Assembly: GCF_938017705.1 (NCBI RefSeq)
Contig: NZ_CALIIS010000005.1
Location: forward strand, 1-53,339
Origin: an uncultured Campylobacter sp.
GTDB taxonomy: Bacteria > Campylobacterota > Campylobacteria > Campylobacterales > Campylobacteraceae
Direction of reading: 5' to 3'
DNA length: 53,339 bases
Shown: piece by piece, positions 24,813-32,953 of the stretch
Layout of the letters: each line of letters opens with the position of its first letter
Position numbering within the stretch: the stretch's first letter is position 1
Notes under the pieces: generated by a model
Seen by the model: only the letters and a program-made list of their open reading frames with translations
Told to the model about the DNA's origin: nothing
The model's database searches: none
Position numbers and translations under genes: made by a program

Positions 24813-25874
24813 TTATGAGCCTAAACTTATTTTTAAAAATTTCATCGAATCCTCTCTTTTACGGCGCAACGCCTCATTTACGCCATCCCAATCGATAGTC
24901 GCGTCCAAGCGCGCGTCTTTGGGATCTTGCAAAGCTCTATCTTCAAGCCCGAACGAGCCCAAAAGTGAGCTAAAGCGCGACGCGCCGCGACTAGCATTAA
25001 CGAGCACAAAAAACGGCTTATTAAAGATTATAGAAAATACGCAGCCGTGAAATGAGTCGGTTAGCACAAACTCCGCGCCCGCAATAGCGCTTAGCCATGC
25101 TTTTATGCCGATGCGGTTGCCGCGGTCGTTCACCTCATCTATCTCTAGGCCGTTTTGCTTCTTTAATAGCTCTATCGCCGCTTCTGAGCGAGGCGATGGA
25201 TCTAGGATATAGGCAAAGCCCTTGCACTGCGGCGCATGGCTTAAAAATTTATCGTAAATCTCTTTGTTAGCTAAAAGCGTAGGATCCAGTACCCAATGCG
25301 CATTTACACCAAAGCATGCACTCGCAAGCTTTACACCATCACGCTCGCGCACCGAAATAGCTTTAAATTTAGCCAAATTTGCAGCGTGAGCTTTTAAATC
25401 TGCGGGATTTTTAAGCCCACAGAGCCTATCTCCGCCGAAGCTTGCAGCATATGCGATCCGCGTGCAGTTAGCCGGCAAAAATCCAAGGCTAAAGCAATCT
25501 GCAAAATCCGCAAAATAGCTAGGGCGAAAAACCTGATCGCTTCCTAAAATCACCGCTTCAAAGCGTTCTTTCTCGCACAGCGCCTTTAAATCCGCAGGCA
25601 TGCAAACAGGCACGGTTAAAGGGATATTTTCAGCCACAAACTCGCTAGTATCGCGCTCGTAAGAGGGATTAAATTTTGCGCCGCAAAGCTCCTTTTTTAG
25701 CGTGCGCGCCACTAAAAATTTAAGATACGCAATCGATAGTTTGCTTCTTTGCAGGCGCAAGTTTATAAGCCGTGGCTCATGCCCAAGCCCCACTAGCACG
25801 CGGCTTAGCGCGTAAGCTTGTAAAATTCCGCCGTAATTATTTACTAGCGGCAGGGTAAAAATCCCGATCTTCAT
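24813..25874 (-). CDS. polysaccharide pyruvyl transferase family protein
   Basis: A 353-residue protein of the PS_pyruv_trans (CsaB/WcaK-type) family, which transfers pyruvate from phosphoenolpyruvate to a sugar as a ketal. Typical marks: GIFTLPLVNNYGGILQAYAL, AVILGSDQVFRPSYF, RIAYAASFGGD, SVRERDGVKLA, WVLDPTLLANKEIY and TDSFHGCVFSIIFNKPFFVL. It overlaps the Fe-S gene by ATGA. C. jejuni pgl loci as I know them lack this gene, so here it probably decorates the lipid-linked N-glycan in the cytoplasm. The acceptor sugar is unknown. Confidence 0.9.
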   Translation of the reverse strand: MKIGIFTLPLVNNYGGILQAYALSRVLVGLGHEPRLINLRLQRSKLSIAYLKFLVARTLKKELCGAKFNPSYERDTSEFVAENIPLTVPVCMPADLKALCEKERFEAVILGSDQVFRPSYFADFADCFSLGFLPANCTRIAYAASFGGDRLCGLKNPADLKAHAANLAKFKAISVRERDGVKLASACFGVNAHWVLDPTLLANKEIYDKFLSHAPQCKGFAYILDPSPRSEAAIELLKKQNGLEIDEVNDRGNRIGIKAWLSAIAGAEFVLTDSFHGCVFSIIFNKPFFVLVNASRGASRFSSLLGSFGLEDRALQDPKDARLDATIDWDGVNEALRRKREDSMKFLKISLGS

Positions 25875-27493
25875 GCAAACTTCCTATAAATTTTATATGC
25901 CGCGATCTTTGGTAGCGCCAAAAGCGCTAGCACTTTATTCGCAGCGGCAATTTTTTTAAGCCTAGCAGAGATGAAATCATCACAATCAAAATGCGTAGCG
26001 CTATATCGCTGGATCTGAAGCTTCTGGCGCAAGATGTAGCGTCTAAGCGGATTTTTCACGCCGTAGAAAATTTCGTTTTTGCACTCCACCTGGCTTTGCT
26101 GCGAGCGCTGCACCTCTGCTGCGGATATCCGCTCGCAAAAAATCGCCTCGCGCGCCTGCTTCGTAGGCTGCGAAAATAGCGCGTCGATCTGAGCTGCGCG
26201 CGTAATTACGAGCGATGTGCCGCGCCACTCGCTCATTTCGCTTTGCAGCCACGCATCCATCAGCACGACGTCGGCGCATTTGGCAAAAACGTCGGTGCAG
26301 GCGTTGCACGCAAGCGGCGTAAAAGCGCGCGAGCTCCAGTATGCAAAGGCGCTACTACTGCGATCGTCTATCGCCTCACTGCCGTCTGCATCGCGAAATT
26401 TAAAGCCAAAGCTCATCGCACTTTTGCCCGCGATTTTATATCTGTAATTAACCGTCGTGAGCTGCTTACGCTCTTTAAACGCAAGATCTGCCAGCTTATG
26501 CGTAAAACCAGCACCCTTGCCCTGTCCGCAAACCAGCCCAATAATAAAGCTTATGCGGGATTTAAGGCGCGGATTTTTACTCGCAGCAAGCCTTAAAGCC
26601 TTAGCAAAGCACGGCAGCGCGCTGATCGCGTATCTACCCTCACGGCGCGACATCTCATTTAACACCGCTTCAAGCGTGAGCGGATAGTAAGCGGACGAGC
26701 GCGCACGAGTAAGCTCATCGGCATTTTTTATCACGCTAAATTTAAATAGCGGCACGGAATTTTCGCCCGCATAATTTCGCGTGTTTTTAGAATTCTCGCA
26801 AGCAAAATTCTGCACTGATACGGAATTTTTACAAGAAGCTTTAGAATTCTGCGCGAAATTTTCATTTGTAAAATTCTGCATAGAATTCTGCGTAAAATTT
26901 TCGCAAAAGGAATTTTGCGTACTCGTAAAATTTATAGAATCATCATCCGCCAAATTCTGCGTTAAATTCGGAATTGCGAAATTCTGCTCGGAATTTTTGG
27001 TTGCGGAATTTTGCAAATTCTGTGGCTGCGCTAAATTATTGCAGGCAGAAAAATCCCGCTTGGGATTTTGGGCTATAAAATCCCCTTCGTCCGCGGGCAC
27101 GGCGCAAATCGCGTAATCTATGAGCCCGCGCGCAAAAAGCTCGCGAAAAATATAATCTCCCGCACCGCCGCTTGCACTGCTTAGGCGCTGCGCTTCATCT
27201 TTTTTGTAGAATTTGTAAGTGGCTAAAAACCTGCCAAAATCAGGGCTAAAGCTTTCCAGCTCTGCGTATGATTTAGAATTTAGCTCATTTTCAAGCGTAT
27301 CTTTTTCGTAAAACGGGCAGACTTTTAGGCAGATGTCGCATTTGTCGCGGCACCCTTCGCCCTCCTCGGGCGCGTAAAATCCATTGCCTCCAAGCCGCAT
27401 TTTTAGCACACTAAAAGGGCAGCTGCTCGCGCAGACGCCGCAACCGATACAGCGGTCTTTCGTAACCACTTCACTAATTACATTGAAGCTCAA
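25871..27493 (-). CDS. 2x[4Fe-4S] FrhB-type (F420H2 dehydrogenase beta-like) protein
   Basis: A 540-residue protein. The N-terminus holds two [4Fe-4S] ferredoxin motifs, CIGCGVCASSCP and CDICLKVCP. FrhB/FdhB N and C domains follow (SSASGGAGDYIFRELFARG, ISALPCFAKALRLA, FIIGLVCGQGKGAGF, ACTDVFAKCADVVLMDAW). Such proteins often sit beside pyruvyl transferases in polysaccharide loci; their reaction is unsettled and may be a flavin/Fe-S redox step on a sugar. The TTG start overlaps the flippase stop and has AGGAGG five bases upstream. Residues ~150-250 are an Asn/Ser/Phe-rich insert between the FrhB halves. Confidence 0.85.
   Translation of the reverse strand: MSFNVISEVVTKDRCIGCGVCASSCPFSVLKMRLGGNGFYAPEEGEGCRDKCDICLKVCPFYEKDTLENELNSKSYAELESFSPDFGRFLATYKFYKKDEAQRLSSASGGAGDYIFRELFARGLIDYAICAVPADEGDFIAQNPKRDFSACNNLAQPQNLQNSATKNSEQNFAIPNLTQNLADDDSINFTSTQNSFCENFTQNSMQNFTNENFAQNSKASCKNSVSVQNFACENSKNTRNYAGENSVPLFKFSVIKNADELTRARSSAYYPLTLEAVLNEMSRREGRYAISALPCFAKALRLAASKNPRLKSRISFIIGLVCGQGKGAGFTHKLADLAFKERKQLTTVNYRYKIAGKSAMSFGFKFRDADGSEAIDDRSSSAFAYWSSRAFTPLACNACTDVFAKCADVVLMDAWLQSEMSEWRGTSLVITRAAQIDALFSQPTKQAREAIFCERISAAEVQRSQQSQVECKNEIFYGVKNPLRRYILRQKLQIQRYSATHFDCDDFISARLKKIAAANKVLALLALPKIAAYKIYRKFA
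26750..27045. repeat. RAATTY array inside the FrhB-like gene
   Basis: I count about 17 RAATTY hexamers in under 300 bases (about one per 17). Nearly all read in frame as N-S or N-F, e.g. QNSFCENFTQNSMQNFTNEN. It is the densest array in the window. Confidence 0.85.
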
Positions 27494-29028
27494 GCCCGCC
27501 TCCTTATCTTAGCTGCAATGCCACCAAAAATCGCGCGCTCATAGTCGTTCATCGCCCAAAAATACGCGCTTAGCACAAACATAGCCGAATAAAGCCCGCC
27601 GCAAATTAGCAAAAAGCTCACTCCATGTAAACCTAATGCGTAATTTATCGCTAGGCTTACTGCGATTGCGGGAGCAAATTTTACTACCATCGCGCCGATA
27701 TTTCGCCAAAATTTAGCGATGTCAAGTCCGATTACACGAGCATAGTAGATATTCATCACGCAGATATTTAGCAAGGTGATCGCAAAAGCCGTGCCGCACG
27801 CAGCGCCCACGCCACCGTAAGCCTTAGCTAGCGGAATAGAAATAGCGATATTTGCGAGCGTGACGCAAAACGCGGCGATTGAGCGAAATTTGACTTTGTT
27901 TTTTGCCTGAAGCACAGCTAAGCCTAAATTTTGAATCAACGGCACGCTTACTGGAAGCACCAAAATAAGCGCGATCGCGTATGAAATTTCATAATTTGCG
28001 CCAGCCCATAGCACGATAAACTCCCGCCCAAAAATCACCAAAAGCGACGCGATAAAAAATATCACGTAAAATTGCAACCTGCCTATTTTGATAAATTCTG
28101 CGCTAAGCTCGGAATCAGTGGAGTTGGCAGAAACCATTTTGGCAATTTTAGGAAGCATTACGCCGCTAATGGTGAGCGAAAGCGTGACGAAAGTGGCATT
28201 TATTGTGCTTGCTACGGCATACGTGGAGACCGCTGTAGCGCCTGCGACCGCGCCTAAGATAAAATTATCGACATTCCAGTTTACTTGATCGACTACGATG
28301 CCTAAAAATATAAAAAACGAGTAGCCAAAAATTTGCTTAAGCGTGGAGGCGTCGAAATTTCGCACGCTTATCACGGGCGAGACTTTACGCTTGCAGTAGA
28401 TGAAATCTGCCGCGACGCAGATTAAATTTACCGCCGTAGCGATGATTACGATCGCGATAGCCTTATATCCCAAAAGTAGCGTAGGCACCGCAGCTAGTGG
28501 CAGAGCGATCGTACGAAAGATCCCAATTAACTTGATAAATACGAAATTCTCATGCGCCGTAAGGATCGACGAATAGATGCTAAAAGGAAAGCTAATCGCT
28601 AAATTTACAGTTAGTAGCATTAGCATAATGCGAATTTCGCCCATCTCACTAGCGCTTAGCTTAGCGCCAAAAATCGCGTGCAGATTAGCTAGCAGCGCAG
28701 CTCCTGCAATCACGATCACCGCGCTCATTACCAAATACACGCTAAAAATCGTGCCGTGCAGCTTATGCATGCGCTCCACTTCGCCGCTTGAGACGTATTT
28801 GGCGGTATAGACCGTCACGGCGTTACCAAAGCCTAAATCCAAAATCGCCAAATAGCCAATAACACTGCTAGCTAAAGAATACAGCCCAAACTCGCTCTGC
28901 CCCAGCGCCCGCAGAAAAAACGGCGTATAAACCAAAGTAAGTATCGTAGAAACAAAGATATTCACATACGATAGCACGACGCCGAGCTTGCGCTGCGCGG
29001 CTTCGGGGGCGTTTAGAATTTTAAGCAA
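27490..29028 (-). CDS. Wzx/MOP-type oligosaccharide flippase
   Basis: A 512-residue membrane protein of the polysaccharide transporter (MOP) superfamily, with about 12-14 helices. Family features are VLSYVNIFVSTILTLVYTPF at the N-terminus, LGQSEFGLYSLA, VDQVNWNVDNFILG in the mid-region and a GAACGTAFAITLLN helix late. It sits exactly where C. jejuni has pglK, an ABC-type flippase, right after gne. By position it should translocate the undecaprenyl-linked glycan to the periplasm for PglB. The start is TTG 29028 with AAGGA eight bases upstream. No pglK is in the window. Confidence 0.87.
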   Translation of the reverse strand: MLKILNAPEAAQRKLGVVLSYVNIFVSTILTLVYTPFFLRALGQSEFGLYSLASSVIGYLAILDLGFGNAVTVYTAKYVSSGEVERMHKLHGTIFSVYLVMSAVIVIAGAALLANLHAIFGAKLSASEMGEIRIMLMLLTVNLAISFPFSIYSSILTAHENFVFIKLIGIFRTIALPLAAVPTLLLGYKAIAIVIIATAVNLICVAADFIYCKRKVSPVISVRNFDASTLKQIFGYSFFIFLGIVVDQVNWNVDNFILGAVAGATAVSTYAVASTINATFVTLSLTISGVMLPKIAKMVSANSTDSELSAEFIKIGRLQFYVIFFIASLLVIFGREFIVLWAGANYEISYAIALILVLPVSVPLIQNLGLAVLQAKNKVKFRSIAAFCVTLANIAISIPLAKAYGGVGAACGTAFAITLLNICVMNIYYARVIGLDIAKFWRNIGAMVVKFAPAIAVSLAINYALGLHGVSFLLICGGLYSAMFVLSAYFWAMNDYERAIFGGIAAKIRRRA

Positions 29029-29046
29029 ACAAGGCTTCCTTTTGCT

Positions 29047-29066
29047 CGCCGCTATTAAACGCGGCG
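29047..29066. promoter_or_regulatory. hairpin before the flippase gene
   Basis: CGCCGC (29047-29052) and GCGGCG (29061-29066) make a 6-bp stem with an 8-base loop in the 81-base gap between gne and the flippase. No T-run follows, so it may tune expression or RNA stability rather than terminate. Confidence 0.35.
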
Positions 29067-29109
29067 GAGTAAAATTTTAAAATTTCAAATCGCACTTTCA
29101 CGCTAGAAC

Positions 29110-30099
29110 CTAGAGCTTTTTTTCCCAATTAAGCGCGCTTAGGATGATCTCATCTAGGCTCTCGTGCTCAGGCTGCCAAGAGGTTTTGGTGCGAATTTTA
29201 TCGGCGTTTGAGATGAGGCAGGCAGGATCCCCCGCTCTGCGCGGAGCGATCTCTACTTTAAAATTTACGCCGCTTACTTTTTTAGCTTCATTGACGACCT
29301 CTTTTACGCTAAAGCCCGTGCCGTAGCCTACGTTAAAGACCGCGCTCTCACCGCTTTGCAGATAATCAAGCACCGCCAGATGCGCGCTTGCGAGGTCCTC
29401 TACGTGGATGTAGTCGCGTATGCAGGTGCCGTCTTTGGTATCGTAATCATCGCCGAAAATGCTCATCTTATCGCGCTTGCCGACGATCGTTTGGGTCGCA
29501 ACCTTAATTAGATGCGTCGCGTTCGGGTAGTTTTGCCCGATCGTGCCGTCGCTAGCCGCACCTGCAACGTTGAAGTAGCGCAAAATTCCGTATTTAAAAT
29601 TTGGATTTGCCGCCGCCGTATCTTTTAGCACCCACTCGACCATCAACTTGCTTCTGCCGTACGGATTGATTGGATTTTGCGGAGTTTCCTCGCTTACTTG
29701 CGGGATGTCCGGCTCGCCATAGGTCGCTGCCGTGGAGCTAAAGATAAAATCTTTCACGCCGTATTTGTTCGCAAGCGCGATCAAATTCATCGCGTTGGCG
29801 GTGTTGTTTAGATAGTATTTTAGCGGATTTTGCGTGCTTTCAAAAACCTCGATAAACGCCGCAAAGTGAATGATCGCATCAAACTTCTCGCGCCCAAAAA
29901 GCTTCTCGATCGCAGGGGTGTTTTCTAGGCTTTCCTGCACGAACTCAAACTCGCCCACGTCGCGAAGCGCCTCGATCGCTCGCATCGAGCCTTTGCAAAG
30001 ATTATCCAGTATGACGACGTCGTGGCGGTTCGCTTCTAAAAGCGCCTTTGCAACGTGGCTACCGATATATCCAGCGCCGCCGGTGATTAAAATTTTCAT
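29110..30099 (-). CDS. gne: UDP-N-acetylglucosamine/glucose 4-epimerase
   Basis: A 329-residue SDR epimerase supplying UDP-GalNAc (and UDP-Gal) to the N-glycan and surface polysaccharides. Seen: NAD loop MKILITGGAGYIGSHVAKAL, the serine of FSSTAATYGEP, the catalytic YxxxK in NPYGRSKLM, then LRYFNVAGA and RDYIHVEDLASAHLA. It follows C. jejuni Gne closely by memory, including HFAAFIEVFESTQNPLKYY and the ending SWQP...NWEKK. AAGGAG precedes the ATG. It is the first gene of the pgl run, after its own promoter. Confidence 0.94.
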   Translation of the reverse strand: MKILITGGAGYIGSHVAKALLEANRHDVVILDNLCKGSMRAIEALRDVGEFEFVQESLENTPAIEKLFGREKFDAIIHFAAFIEVFESTQNPLKYYLNNTANAMNLIALANKYGVKDFIFSSTAATYGEPDIPQVSEETPQNPINPYGRSKLMVEWVLKDTAAANPNFKYGILRYFNVAGAASDGTIGQNYPNATHLIKVATQTIVGKRDKMSIFGDDYDTKDGTCIRDYIHVEDLASAHLAVLDYLQSGESAVFNVGYGTGFSVKEVVNEAKKVSGVNFKVEIAPRRAGDPACLISNADKIRTKTSWQPEHESLDEIILSALNWEKKL

Positions 30100-30135
30100 C
30101 TATTCTCCTTCGGATCAAATTTATCAAAATACGCG

Positions 30136-30141
30136 ATTATA
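30136..30141 (-). promoter_or_regulatory. promoter -10 box for gne and the pgl run
   Basis: TATAAT on the minus strand, preceded by AAGGGGC and a T/A-rich ATTTAATCT; 36 bases before the gne ATG. No other strong promoter is obvious down to the 247-base gap before pglJ, so it may drive gne through the first GT4 gene (21427). Confidence 0.55.
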
Positions 30142-30151
30142 GCCCCTTAGA

Positions 30152-31006
30152 TTAAATCGCTGGTCGCACGCGCAAAAATACGGGGAAGCGCGGCTTTTTC
30201 TCGCGGGTTAGGTTTTGGTATTGATAGGTGATGACCGTGCCCACCTTAGGCGGATTTGCCCGCATTTCGTCGCTAAAGCCCGTGCCTACTTTAAATTTCA
30301 CTCCGCTACGTAGATCCACGCAGCTAAGCGAGCCCATCTTGCCCTCATTTTTGCCGTAGCCCGGGTTGATTTTTACGACCTTGCAATCGCTATCGTGCGT
30401 CTTTTTGTATTTTAAAATTTTATCGCTGCGCCCGCTCTCATAAAGCGCGTTTGGATCGCGCAGTACGACCCCCTCGCCGCCTGCTGCGATGACGCGATCA
30501 AAATACGCCTGCACGTCTGCGTGCGTGCTTACCGGAGTTTGCTGCACGATCAGTAAATTTTGCGCGCCGCTTGAGGCGATAAAATTTCTTAAAATTTCCA
30601 TCTTCGCGCTTAAATTTTTTTGCTCCTTCGGTAGATCGAAGGCGTAAAATTTTACCCTGCTCCAGCGCTCATCGGGCACGCTAGAAGAGACGATCGAGAC
30701 GAGCTGTTCAAACTCCCCGCGCGCCGTGTATAGCTCGCCGTCCACGAAAAACGGCGGAAAGCCCGCGCTCCAGCCCTCGGGAGCGTTTATGATCTTGCCG
30801 CGCCTGGAGCGCAGATTTTTGCCGTCCCAGATCGCGCGCACGCCGTCTAGCTTCTCGCTGATCACCCAGCCCGTGATATTCATGCCGGGGACGTACTCTT
30901 TAAGCAGCATCGGTTTAAATTTAGCCTCATCCGCGACCGCGCCGCAGACCAAAAACAGCGCGCCAAAAACAGCACCTTTTAAAATTTTAAAAATTTCACT
31001 TCGCAT
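30152..31006 (-). CDS. ligE: periplasmic ATP-dependent DNA ligase (Lig E type)
   Basis: A 284-residue minimal ATP-dependent DNA ligase. An N-terminal signal peptide (ILKGAVFGALFLVCGAVADEA) suggests export to the periplasm, the mark of Lig E. Ligase motifs: the adenylated lysine in SEKLDGVRAIWDG (motif I), RSRRGKIINAP, FFVDGELY (III), FYAFDLP (IIIa), GGEGVVLRDP (IV) and KILKYKK (V), then an OB-fold domain with VGTGFSDEMR. Lig E in other bacteria has been tied to handling incoming or extracellular DNA. It overlaps the exonuclease gene by 11 bases, so they are one unit. Confidence 0.9.
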   Translation of the reverse strand: MRSEIFKILKGAVFGALFLVCGAVADEAKFKPMLLKEYVPGMNITGWVISEKLDGVRAIWDGKNLRSRRGKIINAPEGWSAGFPPFFVDGELYTARGEFEQLVSIVSSSVPDERWSRVKFYAFDLPKEQKNLSAKMEILRNFIASSGAQNLLIVQQTPVSTHADVQAYFDRVIAAGGEGVVLRDPNALYESGRSDKILKYKKTHDSDCKVVKINPGYGKNEGKMGSLSCVDLRSGVKFKVGTGFSDEMRANPPKVGTVITYQYQNLTREKKPRFPVFLRVRPAI

Positions 31007-32330
31007 ATGCCGCCAGCTCCCTTTCTATAAAGTCGCAAAAAACGGACGTGTAGCTCATGCCCGCGCACTCTTTTTGCAAAAATTCGCCCATTACGGCGAT
31101 GTAATTCAAATAATCGTCCTTGGTGATCTTACCGCGCAAAAGCTCGTATTTTAAAAACAGCCAGTAGGTGTTGAGTACGTCGGATCTGCAGTACTCGTCG
31201 ATCTTGGCCTGCTCGCCGCCGTAATACAGCTGCAGGACCTGATCGCCGTGCACGTCGTATTTGCCGGGAAGGCCCACGCTGGCGCAGATATGATCAAGTT
31301 TGAGCCCGCGAACGGCGCCAAAATCGCTGATGTGATCGAGCAGATCCAAATGAAACCGCCCGTCGTAGCGGCTGCGGTAGTTCTCCCATTTGCTCTTGTT
31401 GTTATCGCGATCGTTCGTCTCAAAATACGCCGCGGCGCTTAGATCATAGCACATCGCGCGCGCCATAATCATCGGCAGATTGAACCCGCGCCCGTTGAAG
31501 CTCACGAGGCGCGGATTAAAATCCTCGATGAAGGTTAGGAATTTTGCGATTTTATCGCGCTCATTCTCGCCCTCAAGAGTCGAGACGCGCAAAAACCTGC
31601 CGAATCCGTCCGCCATCACGGCGCTAATGCTAACGACGCGGTGGAAACAGACGGGCAGGAATTCGCTGCCGGTTTTTTCTTTGAAAATTTCCATCGCCCT
31701 CAGCGAGAGCAATTTGTGGTTTAAAATTTTGCTTTTATCCGCGTTAAAGATCAATTGCTCGCCGTAAATTTTAAAATTTAGCGCGTTTAACGCGGGATCT
31801 TGCGTGGAATTTAAAGCGGGATTTTCGCTCTTTGAGCTTTTGGATGAGGAGCTTCGGGATGTAGAGCTTTCCGCCGAGAAATTCTGAGGCGCAGGGCTTT
31901 GCGGCGCGGAATTTTCTATCGCGGCGCCCTGTGCCGCGGAGCCTTGAGGCGAGATATCGTCGTAGGTTAAATTTAGCGACGCGGAATTTTTAGGCGCGGT
32001 ATTTTGCGGCGCTAAATTTTCGCTCACAGAATTTCCTTGCGCGGGATTTTCAGCGGAATTTTCACTCGCGAAGCTTTGAGGCGCAGAATTTTGCTCGGAA
32101 TTTTCTATTTTAAAATTCTGCTCCGCCGAATTTACAGCAAAATTTAAAGACGCGTTTTGTTTCTCGCCGCCGATCTTTTGCGAGAGCTGCGCGTCAAGAA
32201 GCTTTGCGAAGCTTTTTTTATCGAAAGGCTCAAAGCAGTCCGCAATCGCTTCCTCATCCAGCACCCGCACCAGCGTCGCTACGTCGGGTATCGTCTCGCA
32301 GTCGAATACGCAGATATAATCCTTTTTCAT
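30996..32330 (-). CDS. DEDD-family 3'-5' exonuclease (PolB exo2-like) with large insert
   Basis: A 444-residue predicted 3'-5' exonuclease. Exo I is CVFDCETIPDVATLVRVLDE; Exo II is LVSFNGRGFNLPMIMARAM; the middle reads DLLDHISDFGAVRGLKLDHI; Exo III is DEYCRSDVLNTYWLFLKYE, giving the D-E-D-D metal set with tyrosine. Between the first strand region and HRVVSISAVMAD, residues ~60-178 form a low-complexity insert (NSAEQNFKIENSEQNSAPQS and similar), absent from typical family members of about 250-300 residues. Co-expressed with the periplasmic ligase; this protein has no signal peptide and is probably cytosolic. Confidence 0.85.
   Translation of the reverse strand: MKKDYICVFDCETIPDVATLVRVLDEEAIADCFEPFDKKSFAKLLDAQLSQKIGGEKQNASLNFAVNSAEQNFKIENSEQNSAPQSFASENSAENPAQGNSVSENLAPQNTAPKNSASLNLTYDDISPQGSAAQGAAIENSAPQSPAPQNFSAESSTSRSSSSKSSKSENPALNSTQDPALNALNFKIYGEQLIFNADKSKILNHKLLSLRAMEIFKEKTGSEFLPVCFHRVVSISAVMADGFGRFLRVSTLEGENERDKIAKFLTFIEDFNPRLVSFNGRGFNLPMIMARAMCYDLSAAAYFETNDRDNNKSKWENYRSRYDGRFHLDLLDHISDFGAVRGLKLDHICASVGLPGKYDVHGDQVLQLYYGGEQAKIDEYCRSDVLNTYWLFLKYELLRGKITKDDYLNYIAVMGEFLQKECAGMSYTSVFCDFIERELAAYAK
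31795..32150. repeat. RAATTY array inside the exonuclease gene
   Basis: About 13 RAATTY hexamers in some 350 bases, again phased to give N-S/N-F, mixed with GCGGCGCGG spacers that read A-P-Q. Confidence 0.8.
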
Positions 32331-32586
32331 AAAGCTCCTTTCTAGCGGCTTTTACCGCTTTTTTCAAAAACGGCTCTGAAATAATCCTCTATCTTCATAC
32401 CGTTTTAAGTATGCTCGCTAGACCTAGCTCCTCGCTCATTCAAGGTTCTCATCACCGCTTCCAACTTTTAAATTTTGCGCTGCCGCATTTTCGCAACAGA
32501 AAGGGGCGTATGCGGAGGCGCGGCAAATTTCGCTACTGCTCGGCGCGACGCAATTACCGTGAGCAAAAGCGCGCCGGTCGTTAAAT

Positions 32587-32930
32587 TTATCTTTCGATCA
32601 AGCGCTTGATACCCGGCAAAAGCTCGCCGGACGCCTCGCAAATCCTGCTTCGCAGCAAGCTAAAATCGCTGCAGTAATCGCCCAAAAGCTGCAAAATATC
32701 GTCTCTGATAGCTTGCGAACGCTCGCTCAGAAGCAGTTCCCGCAAAATGGCAAAAATTTCGCTCTCAAACGCCGGCGCGCAGCCGCAATATGAATCAAGG
32801 TAAAACTGAGGCACGACAGAAGCGAAGCTTTCTCGGCCTCGTCATCACCTCGCAAAACGGCGGCGATGCCCTCTATGCTGCCTTCTGCTATCCGCCTATG
32901 ACTATCGTCGTAAAAAACTGCACGCGTCAA
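32587..32930 (-). pseudogene. unknown protein, frameshifted at a T-run
   Basis: Two overlapping minus frames join into one plausible protein of about 114 residues: LTRAVFYDDSHRRIAEGSIE ... LLSCLSF, then YLDSYCGCAPAFESEIFAIL ... GIKRLIER. Adding a single T to the four-T run (minus strand; A run at 32802-32805) joins them perfectly. The likely start is TTG 32930 with AGGG six bases upstream, 23 bases after fabI. It is helix-rich and Cys-containing; I do not recognise the family. It could be a sequencing error, a phase-variable tract (short for that) or a dead gene. Confidence 0.5.
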
Positions 32931-32953
32931 ATTTTGCCCTTTTTGCACGCCGC

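Noticed and set aside
19424..27045. The Asn-Ser/Thr runs as N-glycosylation sites for PglB
   Set aside because: Most are in cytosolic proteins or a cytosolic tail, and few fit the Campylobacter D/E-x-N-x-S/T sequon. The DNA-level RAATTY phasing explains them better.
32802..32805. Phase-variable homopolymer
   Set aside because: Only four bases; Campylobacter phase-variable tracts are usually G or C runs of eight or more. A simple error or mutation is more likely.
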